Shown piece after piece: positions 1 through 7,447 of a stretch of DNA of 64,000 nucleotides. Origin of the DNA: Rhodobiaceae bacterium (lineage in GTDB: Bacteria; Pseudomonadota; Alphaproteobacteria; Parvibaculales; Parvibaculaceae); contig JAAWWE010000006.1 in the NCBI GenBank assembly GCA_021404525.1, positions 124,001 through 188,000 on the forward strand, read 5' to 3'. Under the pieces are notes generated by a model. The model saw nothing but the letters and a program-made list of their open reading frames with translations, had not been told where the DNA came from and made no database searches. Numbering within the stretch: position 1 is the stretch's first letter; each line of letters begins with the position of its first letter. The translations under genes and the position numbers were made by a program.

Positions 1-1
1 T

Positions 2-472
2 GTCTGGTATGGCGACCTGGAAGGAAGTGCGGAACACCAGCGAGAAATGTCCTGCGCGCCCCATGGCGATTATGAAGCGCTCGTGACCTCGCCGCTCATT
101 TCGGGTCGCATCGACAACCCGGACATCTGCCTCATCTACGGCACACCCGGTCAGATGATTACGCTCATGAACGGCCTGCAATATAAGAACTACAAGAAGT
201 ACACCTTCACCTGTGTCGGCGAGAGTTCTTGCTCGGACAGTTGGGGCAATGCGCTGAAGACCGGCGAGCCCTCCATGTCCATCCCTTGCTATGCGGAACG
301 CAAGTTTGGCGGCGTGCAGGATGACGAAATGCTGATCGCCCTGCCACCTTCTTATCTGCCCCAGATTGTCGACGGCCTCGCCGCCCTCTCAAAGAATGGC
401 CTGCGCTATCCGATCCCCAACCACGGCATCGACAAATCGCCGATGGCCAGCATCAACCAGAGCTATGGGTGA
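2..472 (+). CDS. DUF169 family protein, 5'-truncated by window edge
   Basis: The reading frame is open from base 2, without a start codon, to a TGA at 470-472, so only the C-terminal part (about 156 residues) is present. It resembles the uncharacterised DUF169/ArCR family. The pattern is a D-I-C-L-I-Y-G-x-P-x-Q-M segment followed by several spaced cysteines (CVGESSCSD, then SIPCYAER), which is the usual layout of that family. No signal peptide or membrane segment is visible in the retained part. The family's biochemical role is not known to me, although the conserved cysteines suggest metal or cofactor binding (inference). Nothing on the same strand follows closely; the next gene is on the opposite strand. 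Confidence 0.75.
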   Translation, partial: VWYGDLEGSAEHQREMSCAPHGDYEALVTSPLISGRIDNPDICLIYGTPGQMITLMNGLQYKNYKKYTFTCVGESSCSDSWGNALKTGEPSMSIPCYAERKFGGVQDDEMLIALPPSYLPQIVDGLAALSKNGLRYPIPNHGIDKSPMASINQSYG

Positions 473-505
473 GGAGGCTGAGCCCATTTTGTCGACGTGA
501 TAGGT

Positions 506-772
506 TCAGTACAAAGAGGCGCCAATCAGCATCGTGGCTGCAGTACCAGTAAGAATGAAACCTGTTCGCCATCGACGCAGAAAGACTTTCCCCTCTTCAG
601 ATAAGTATTCTCTGTTTAGTTTGTGAGAAAGAGGCAGCCAGACAAACCGATGTCTTTTCAGTTTTGCCTCTTCTTTCAGAAAGAAAATCAAGAAAAGGTC
701 GAACAACCACGCTGAGCAAAAAATTCCAACAGTCGCCACAATAAACAAATACAGCATTGCTTCATTGTTCAT
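506..772 (-). CDS. small membrane protein, unknown function
   Basis: An 88-residue ORF with an ATG start and two clear hydrophobic stretches: residues about 5-31, rich in aromatic and aliphatic residues, and a C-terminal one at about 69-87. Between them is a basic segment (KLKRHRF, NREYLSEEGK, RRWR). This predicts a two-pass inner-membrane protein with a charged loop. I do not recognise a family. The ribosome binding site is weak, so the start is uncertain. The gene is isolated, convergent with the DUF169 gene and followed upstream by a repeat-rich gap, so it could be a lineage-specific gene. The coding call rests on the membrane-protein-like composition. Confidence 0.5.
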   Translation of the reverse strand: MNNEAMLYLFIVATVGIFCSAWLFDLFLIFFLKEEAKLKRHRFVWLPLSHKLNREYLSEEGKVFLRRWRTGFILTGTAATMLIGASLY

Positions 773-923
773 GGAATTTACTCACACGTTTCATAAGCGC
801 CAGTGGTGTGGAGTGCGTCGGAACGCAAGATCCCACTCCACCGAAAGCTCTCTTGCGCCAGCAATACCCGTTCATCTGCTCGCCTGCTGTCGCGCAAGCA
901 CCGTAGCTGGGTGAAGTGTCAGC

Positions 924-955
924 GCACCTTGACCCTCGGGTCAAGCTCGGGGGTG
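924..955. repeat. REP-like palindromic element
   Basis: CTTGACCC (928-935) and GGGTCAAG (938-945) form a perfect 8-bp stem with a 2-base centre, set inside an outer GCACC (924-928) / GGTGC (951-955) pairing. Palindromes of this kind are common intergenic repeats in alphaproteobacteria. It sits in the 290-bp gap between the small membrane protein gene and aspC, where I see no coding gene. It could act as an mRNA-stabilising or terminator structure for aspC, although no T-run follows. Confidence 0.5.
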
Positions 956-973
956 CCAGCAAAGTGCTCATCA

Positions 974-1059
974 CACACCCAAGCTCGCGACCGCGAGTCG
1001 GTGCCACTGCACCGCCCCCGCGGAGGCAGTGAGCAAAGCGAACTCGCCGTGAGCGAGAA

Positions 1060-1062
<3 letters not shown>
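974..1062. repeat. dispersed intergenic repeat, copy 1
   Basis: Bases 974-1001 match 17923-17950 at 26 of 28 positions. A second block, CCGCCC-CC-GCGGAG at 1012-1025, matches CCGCCC-TT-GCGGAG at 17960-17973. The spacing between blocks is nearly the same (38 and 37 bp). The first block contains the hairpin CTCGCG-AC-CGCGAG. The element runs to about the stop codon of aspC (1060-1062), so the repeat abuts or supplies the 3' end of that gene. See copy 2 before uvrB. Confidence 0.65.
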
Positions 1063-2301
<1,239 letters not shown>

Positions 2302-2342
2302 CTAAGCCTCTGACGCCGCCCACGCAACCTGAGATCAGGGAA

Positions 2343-2939
2343 TTAGGCCTGTTTCATGGCTGCTGCGAGCTCTATGTCGCCGCGCGCCTCGACCGCGTCA
2401 ATAAAGGCGGCTTTGTCCGCGGGCGCCCGGTTCTGACTGAGCTTCCATTTTCCCTCAAGGGACGTCACCGGCATCCGGAAGACCACGAGTGCCTCGAGCA
2501 ATTGTTCGAGCTTTTGCCCGTCGAGATCACCTATGGCCCAGGGTGTCGACTGGCTTGCTTCATGCGCCTCCGTCATCAGGTGCAGCAGGTGGACTTTATC
2601 CGCCCGACCCTCAACCACCTGCGGCACGCCCCGCGCATGCACAATCATATAGTTCCAAGTGGGCACAAGCTTCGAGCAATCCCCCCAGCTCGGCGAGATG
2701 TACCCATCGGGCCCCAGAAAGATGGCGAGCGCCGGGCTCGCCCCGTCAAATACCTGCCAATGGGGATTGGCTTTCGCCACATGTCCGCAAAGCACCAGAC
2801 CTTCTTCCTCCTGCTGAAGCAGAAAGGGAATATGGCTGGCCTGCAGATCATCGCTCACAAGCGTGCCAAATGGATGAGCGTGGATCAGCCCAGCAAGGGC
2901 CGTCTCATCCGGTGGGCTGAAAAATTCAGGCACATACAT
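2343..2939 (-). CDS. FMN-binding negative transcriptional regulator, PaiB family
   Basis: A 198-residue protein of the PaiB family, a split-barrel flavin-binding fold. The N-terminal MYVPEFF, the motif ASHIPFLL, GHVAKANPHW, GPDGYISPSW, VPTWNYMIVHARG and the C-terminal EGKWKLSQNR are all in the family order, so it appears complete. The start at 2939 is preferred because GGAG lies eight bases upstream and homologues begin MY-P. Despite the family name, DNA binding has not been established for most members; FMN or heme binding is the safer expectation. It is the fourth gene of a probable operon (DUF1272, PNPOx-like, membrane protein, PaiB-like) that diverges from the MocR regulator. Confidence 0.88.
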   Translation of the reverse strand: MYVPEFFSPPDETALAGLIHAHPFGTLVSDDLQASHIPFLLQQEEEGLVLCGHVAKANPHWQVFDGASPALAIFLGPDGYISPSWGDCSKLVPTWNYMIVHARGVPQVVEGRADKVHLLHLMTEAHEASQSTPWAIGDLDGQKLEQLLEALVVFRMPVTSLEGKWKLSQNRAPADKAAFIDAVEARGDIELAAAMKQA

Positions 2940-2965
2940 GGCACCCGCTCCCATTTTGTATGTTT

Positions 2966-3340
2966 TTAGTCGGTTTGCATCCAGACCGCGACGCCCGCAA
3001 TGGCAAGCGCAGCAATACCAACATAATCCACCAGCGCCACCCTGCCGAGTTCCGCATTGGTTTCGCCTTCCAGCGCCTGAAACACCAGGAAGCTCACCAT
3101 GCTCAGCATCCCCGCAAAGAACGCCGCCCAGCGAAAAGAAGGGATGAACGCCGCCGCCGCCAGCAACGCCCCCACAATACCAAAGAGAATGGCCCGGTGA
3201 CGCATCAGCACCGCCAGGTCGCTGCCGTCAATCGCAACGCCATACATGCGTTCGAGCTGCGGCGCGCCAACAATGCCTATAACCGGCAGGAGATTAATGA
3301 GCGCGGCCACAAGAAAGCCGCCCATGATGAGGATCTGCAT
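2966..3340 (-). CDS. four-helix membrane protein, unknown function
   Basis: A 124-residue hydrophobic protein with about four transmembrane helices (roughly 4-24, 48-66, 69-88 and 102-121). The loops carry short conserved-looking motifs (GAPQLERMYGV, LMRHRAILFG). Small membrane proteins of this type are often mislabelled as phosphopantetheine adenylyltransferase in databases, but nothing here supports an adenylyltransferase. The gene starts eight bases after the upstream PNPOx-like gene ends and is 26 bp from the PaiB-like gene, so it is almost certainly co-transcribed with them. Its function is unknown; the membrane prediction is confident. Confidence 0.75.
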   Translation of the reverse strand: MQILIMGGFLVAALINLLPVIGIVGAPQLERMYGVAIDGSDLAVLMRHRAILFGIVGALLAAAAFIPSFRWAAFFAGMLSMVSFLVFQALEGETNAELGRVALVDYVGIAALAIAGVAVWMQTD

Positions 3341-3348
3341 TTCCCCTC

Positions 3349-4008
3349 CTATTTCCTGAACAGGGGGCCGCTAAGCGCCGGCCGTCCCGCATCGCTGACG
3401 GACGGATCATGCTGCCGCGGCACACCAAAGACGGTGGTCACGGGCACAATGCCCGCCCAGACCGGCCAGTCGAGGTCTTCTGGCTCTTCATTGGGTGCAT
3501 CTCCCACGCTCACCTTGGCCGTCACCTGATCAAGCCGGAGCCGCACCACATGGGTCGCCTTGATCTCCTGATCGTTCATGGGGCGCAGATGGGCCGCCCG
3601 TCCGGGCTCCAACCGGTCAACCATGAAGTCGAGCGCCGCAAGCTTGTCATCACCGCTCACAAGCTCTGTCACCCCATGGGCCGCGACCGAGCGGAACTTC
3701 ATGGAGTGATGGAAGCCAGAGCGCGCATAAACAATGGAATCAATGAGCGTCACCGTCGCGCACATCCAGGCGCCTTGTTTTGCGGCCAAACCCAATCCGC
3801 TTTTCGAGGACGCATGAAACAGAAGGTCATCCCCGTGCCGGGCATAGAAGATCGGGATCACATGAGGCTCACCCATGCCGCCGACATAGGCCACATGCGC
3901 GACCAGCCCCTCATCCAGAATGGCGTGCACCGTCGCTTTGTCATAATGCGCCCGGTCAGGCGTCCGCCGCGCCCGATAGGGTTTCTCAGTGGCATACACG
4001 TTAGACAT
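3349..4008 (-). CDS. pyridoxamine 5'-phosphate oxidase-like flavin-binding protein
   Basis: A 219-residue split-barrel protein of the PNPOx-like Pyridox_ox_2 type (COG3467). It begins with a basic R-R-T-P-D-R segment, then an N-terminal strand set (HVAYVGGMGEPHVIPIFYARHGDDLLFHAS), and the T-L-I-D-S-I-V-Y-A-R-S-G-F-H-H-S-M-KFRS motif typical of these flavoproteins. The ATG at 4008 has AGGA seven bases upstream; the TTG one codon earlier is less likely. The DUF1272 stop codon lies inside this gene's start (8-bp overlap), which indicates translational coupling. The MocR regulator upstream suggests a vitamin-B6-related role, but the substrate is unknown. Confidence 0.85.
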   Translation of the reverse strand: MSNVYATEKPYRARRTPDRAHYDKATVHAILDEGLVAHVAYVGGMGEPHVIPIFYARHGDDLLFHASSKSGLGLAAKQGAWMCATVTLIDSIVYARSGFHHSMKFRSVAAHGVTELVSGDDKLAALDFMVDRLEPGRAAHLRPMNDQEIKATHVVRLRLDQVTAKVSVGDAPNEEPEDLDWPVWAGIVPVTTVFGVPRQHDPSVSDAGRPALSGPLFRK

Positions 4009-4180
4009 CAAGAGTCCTTTTCGGCCGGGGTTTCAGCTCCCCACCGCAATTGGGGCAGACCCGGTCCATATCGTTAGAACACGGCACGCAGAAGGTGCAT
4101 TCAAAGCTGCAAATGCAGGCCTCGCCTGATTTCGGGGTCGACACCCCGCATTTTTCGCAGTTTTCCTTCATATCCAGCAT
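4001..4180 (-). CDS. DUF1272 zinc-ribbon-like small protein
   Basis: A 59-residue cysteine-rich protein. Cysteines fall at 8, 11, 22, 24, 28, 31, 34, 42 and 45. The core CSFECTFC (24-31) and the terminal VCPNCGGEL are the signature of DUF1272 (COG3813). It probably binds one or more zinc ions. AAGGAAGGG lies about six bases upstream of the ATG. It is the first gene of the leftward operon and overlaps the PNPOx-like gene by 8 bp. DUF1272, PaiB-like and PNPOx-like genes next to a MocR regulator is an arrangement I know from other proteobacteria, which supports a shared function. The exact role is unknown. Confidence 0.88.
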   Translation of the reverse strand: MLDMKENCEKCGVSTPKSGEACICSFECTFCVPCSNDMDRVCPNCGGELKPRPKRTLDV

Positions 4181-4206
4181 GAATGGCCCTTCCTTGTGTC
4201 CGGTGA

Positions 4207-4286
4207 ATTGGCCCCACCATGCCGAAACATTGGCCCCTAAATCAGACCCAATTTGTGATTATATTCAGGACCAATAAAATTGGACC
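4207..4286. promoter_or_regulatory. probable MocR operator array
   Basis: The 120-bp divergent gap between DUF1272 and the MocR gene contains five related boxes: ATTGGCCCC at 4207-4215 and again at 4229-4237 (22 bp, two helical turns, apart), GACCCAAT (inverted) at 4245-4252, and GGACCAAT / ATTGGACC at 4268-4275 and 4279-4286, which form a near-palindrome with a 3-base centre. MocR regulators usually bind direct or inverted boxes in exactly such divergent regions. The assignment to the adjacent regulator is inference. Confidence 0.6.
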
Positions 4287-4300
4287 TGAGGAGAGGACCT

Positions 4301-5791
4301 ATGGGGCAATCCATCGCGCTGGTTGAACCGATCAATCTCGACCGCAATGGCGACCGGCCGTTGCAGTGGCAGCTGTATGAAAGTCTGCGCCTGGCCATTT
4401 TGGATGGCCGCCTGACCGCCGGCCAACGCCTGCCATCAAGCCGCGCGTTGGCGAATGATTTGGCATTGGGTCGCAACACTGTTGTCGCCGCCTACGAACA
4501 ATTGGCGGCAGAAGGCTACGTGCTCTCGCGCACCGGCGCGGGAACCGAAGTCGCAGCCCTTCCGCCGGAGACCGTCTTGGAAGTGGGGCGTGGTGAAAGT
4601 CAGAACCGGCACCAGGATCCGCGGCGTCATCTCTCCAATCGCGGCGAGGCCACCATCGCCATCAAACGGGCAAGCCCGCGATACGAAAAGCTCGCGGCGC
4701 TGCCCTTTCAGCATGGTCTGCCTGCCATGGACTCCTTTCCCCGCGACACCTGGGCCAGGCTTCTGGCAAGACGCGCCCGCCAACCTCAGTCGCGGCTCTA
4801 TGACTACCAGTTTGGGCCAGGCTTCCCCGCGCTGCGCGAAGCCATTGCCGCCTATCTGGGCGCGGCACGTGGTGTTGTTTGTGGACCAGACAATGTGATT
4901 GTCACAGCCGGCGCACAAGCTGCCCTGGATCTTGCCGCCCGCATGACCTTGGACCCAGGCGACCCGGTCTGGATTGAAGACCCGGGCTATCTCGGCGCGC
5001 GCGGCGCCCTGCAAAGTGCCGGTGCCAACCTCATCCCCGTTCCGGTCGACAAAGAAGGCATGAACCCGGACGCCCTGCCGGAAGGCACGGAAGACCCGAA
5101 ACTCATTTACGTGTCGCCCTCCTACCAGTTCCCCCTCGGCGTCACCATGAGTCTCAACCGGCGCCTGGCGCTGCTTGAACGGGCCAAGGAGACCGGCGCC
5201 TGGATACTTGAAGATGATTATGACAGTGAGTACCGCTACACCGGCCGACCCCTCGCTGCGCTTCAGGGTCTCGATGGCACCGGCGGCGTCATCTATATGG
5301 GCACCTTCGCCAAGACCCTCTTCCCCGCATTGCGCGTCGGCTATCTGGTCGTGCCCGACAGTCTGATAGATGCCTTTACCAATGCCATCCGCATGACAGG
5401 CCAAAGCCCCGCCCCCGCCATTCAGGCCGCGCTTGCAGACTTTATGGATGACGGGCACTTCACTGCCCACATCCGCCGCATGCGCACCCTCTATGCAGGG
5501 CGCCAGCAACACCTGATCGATGCGCTGAAGCGTGAGACCGGTGACATGTTCACCGTGCCCAAGCTTGAAGGTGGTATGCAGCTGGCCGCCTATCTTGGCG
5601 ACGATGCAGATGACGTGAAGGCCGCAGAGGCGGTCAACGCCGCCCGCGTTCTGACAACGCCCCTGTCTGGCTATTACCTGAAAAGCGCGCCGAAGCGCGG
5701 CCTCTATCTGGGCTATGCAGGCGTTCTGGAAAGTGACATTGACCGCGCCGCCAAAAAACTTGGCCGCGCCATGTCCGATGCCGGTTTTTAG
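4301..5791 (+). CDS. MocR/PdxR-type GntR regulator with aminotransferase domain
   Basis: A 496-residue fusion of an N-terminal GntR winged helix (about residues 15-80, with AGQRLPSSRALANDLALGRNTV) and a fold-type I aminotransferase domain (about 115-490). The latter keeps EDDYDSEYRY and GTFAKTLFPALRVGY, whose Lys is the PLP-binding residue. Such proteins sense PLP or amino compounds and control the gene across the divergent promoter, often vitamin B6 genes. I start at ATG 4301, which has GAGGAGAGG just upstream, rather than at the TTG 21 bases earlier. It transcribes away from the DUF1272/PNPOx/PaiB operon, its likely target, and is followed 16 bp later by a glutathione S-transferase gene. 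Function as activator or repressor cannot be read from sequence. Confidence 0.92.
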   Translation: MGQSIALVEPINLDRNGDRPLQWQLYESLRLAILDGRLTAGQRLPSSRALANDLALGRNTVVAAYEQLAAEGYVLSRTGAGTEVAALPPETVLEVGRGESQNRHQDPRRHLSNRGEATIAIKRASPRYEKLAALPFQHGLPAMDSFPRDTWARLLARRARQPQSRLYDYQFGPGFPALREAIAAYLGAARGVVCGPDNVIVTAGAQAALDLAARMTLDPGDPVWIEDPGYLGARGALQSAGANLIPVPVDKEGMNPDALPEGTEDPKLIYVSPSYQFPLGVTMSLNRRLALLERAKETGAWILEDDYDSEYRYTGRPLAALQGLDGTGGVIYMGTFAKTLFPALRVGYLVVPDSLIDAFTNAIRMTGQSPAPAIQAALADFMDDGHFTAHIRRMRTLYAGRQQHLIDALKRETGDMFTVPKLEGGMQLAAYLGDDADDVKAAEAVNAARVLTTPLSGYYLKSAPKRGLYLGYAGVLESDIDRAAKKLGRAMSDAGF

Positions 5792-5807
5792 GAAGAGAAA
5801 AAACAAC

Positions 5808-6407
5808 ATGCGTCTCTACAATATGGCCGACAGCGGCAACTGTTACAAAATCCGTCTGTGCGCCGCACAGGTCGGTCAGGAGCTCGACCTTGTCCCTGTT
5901 GACATTTTGAAAGGCGAAAGCCGTACGGATGAGTTCCTTGCGAAAAACCCAAATGGTCGCGTGCCCACACTGGAACTCGACGGTGGCACCTTTCTTCCGG
6001 AGTCCAATGCCGCCATCTTCTACCTGGCAGAAGGCACACCGCTCCTCTCTGACGATCGCCTGATCCGGGCGCAAACACTGCAATGGATGTTCTTTGAGCA
6101 ATATAGCCACGAGCCCTATATCGCCGTTGCGCGGTTCTGGAAATCAATCCAGCCCGGCGGTGAAGAGGAAAAGAGACACATGTTTGCCGAGTGGCACGAG
6201 CGCGGCTACCAAGCACTGGACGTCATGGAACGACATCTCGCTGTACAGGACTTCTTTGCGGGCAATACCTACTCCATCGCCGACATTGCACTCTATGCGT
6301 ATACCCATGCTGCCCATGAAGGTGGTTTCACACTCGATGCCTATCCCCGTATCCGTACGTGGATTGACAAAGTTTCATCGCAATCAGGCCATATTCCAAT
6401 GATGTAA
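5808..6407 (+). CDS. glutathione S-transferase
   Basis: A 199-residue cytosolic GST. The N-terminal thioredoxin-like domain (about 1-75) has SGNCYKIRL, then NPNGRVPTLELDG with the cis-Pro, and ESNAAIFYLA, which forms the glutathione gamma-glutamyl site. The all-alpha C-terminal domain contains YSIADIALYAYTHAAHEGG, the N-capping region. Length is normal. It follows the MocR gene by 16 bp with AGGAAGAG upstream, so it may share its transcript. It conjugates or isomerises electrophiles using glutathione; the substrate is not predictable. Confidence 0.9.
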   Translation: MRLYNMADSGNCYKIRLCAAQVGQELDLVPVDILKGESRTDEFLAKNPNGRVPTLELDGGTFLPESNAAIFYLAEGTPLLSDDRLIRAQTLQWMFFEQYSHEPYIAVARFWKSIQPGGEEEKRHMFAEWHERGYQALDVMERHLAVQDFFAGNTYSIADIALYAYTHAAHEGGFTLDAYPRIRTWIDKVSSQSGHIPMM

Positions 6408-6438
6408 CAACCTCTTCTGACGCGAAGGGGACATAAGA

Positions 6439-7311
6439 TTGCATCAGGTTTCAAAATTTTTTGGCGCACTCTTGATTGCCGTGACGGGGGCGACAGCCCC
6501 CCTTTATGCGGGGGACAATGTCATTCTTGAGACCGTACGGGACATTGAGTCGAGATTGGGTGGTCGCATAGGCATCTCCATTCACGATACAGGCTCAGGT
6601 CAACGTTGGGAGCATCGCGCCGACGAACGCTTCCCTTTGTCCAGCACATTCAAGCCCTTTGCCTGCGCAGCTGTCCTCACTCGCATAGAAAGTGGCGCGG
6701 AGCGGCTTCATCGTGTCATCGAAATTGAAGACGACGATCTTGTCAGCTACTCACCCCTAACCGAAACACGGGTGAACACGGTCGGCATGACCATCGCGGA
6801 GCTTTGCGAAGCGACGATCACCTTGAGCGACAATACCGCCGGCAATCTCATCCTCGAAAGCATCGGTGGGCCAAAGGCCTTTACCGACTATATGCGCACC
6901 ATCGGAGATGACACATCGCGCCTTGATCGCTGGGAGACCGATCTCAACGAAGGAACACCCGGCGACAAACGCGACACCACCACACCCCGTGCCGCAGCAG
7001 CATCCCTTAACCGCCTGCTGCTGGGACAGATCCTCTCCGTCAGCTCCCGTGAGCAACTCACGACCTGGATGGAAAATGACAAGGTCGCTGATGCTCTGTT
7101 GCGATCTGCCTTGCCCGAGGACTGGCGCATCGCTGATAAAACCGGTGCCGGTGGCCATGGCGCCCGCTCCATCATCGCAGTGATTTGGCCACCTGCCCGA
7201 GAGCCTCTCGTCATATCCATCTATGTGACTGAGAATGACGCAAGCTTCGCCGAAAGAAATCAGGCCATCGCCGAGATCGGTGCCGCGATTGTCGAGACAG
7301 TGGGCAACTAA
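6439..7311 (+). CDS. class A beta-lactamase, CARB/PSE-like
   Basis: A 290-residue periplasmic serine beta-lactamase that hydrolyses penicillins and probably some cephalosporins. All catalytic motifs are present at near-Ambler positions: S69-T-F-K72, S130-D-N132, E166-T-D-L-N170 and K234-T-G236, with a likely disulfide Cys76-Cys123. The flanking sequence (LVSYSPLTE, GGPKAFTDYMRTIGD, RDTTTPRAAA, GAGGHGARS) is closest in my memory to carbenicillinases, but those usually carry Arg in place of Lys234. The signal peptide spans about 1-24 (cut near LYA|G). The start is a TTG with AAGGGGA about eight bases before it; no ATG fits. No regulator or mobile element adjoins, which suggests a resident chromosomal gene. 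Confidence 0.93.
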   Translation: MHQVSKFFGALLIAVTGATAPLYAGDNVILETVRDIESRLGGRIGISIHDTGSGQRWEHRADERFPLSSTFKPFACAAVLTRIESGAERLHRVIEIEDDDLVSYSPLTETRVNTVGMTIAELCEATITLSDNTAGNLILESIGGPKAFTDYMRTIGDDTSRLDRWETDLNEGTPGDKRDTTTPRAAAASLNRLLLGQILSVSSREQLTTWMENDKVADALLRSALPEDWRIADKTGAGGHGARSIIAVIWPPAREPLVISIYVTENDASFAERNQAIAEIGAAIVETVGN

Positions 7312-7447
7312 AACAGGGCTGCTCACCGAGCAATCACATTCTCGCCTTAAAATGACCCCCACCCCGGCACAAAACGACTGACATGTCGCCCCATTGCATC
7401 CCTAAAACGTCAGCCTACCAATCAACGCTGCCGACAGGGGATATCAA

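Noticed and set aside
4436..5809. 457-codon open frame antisense to the MocR gene
   Set aside because: Shadow of a clear gene; low-complexity composition and no family.
7312..7447. Small gene between the beta-lactamase and the sortase target
   Set aside because: No open frame with a start and ribosome binding site; it reads as a plain promoter region.
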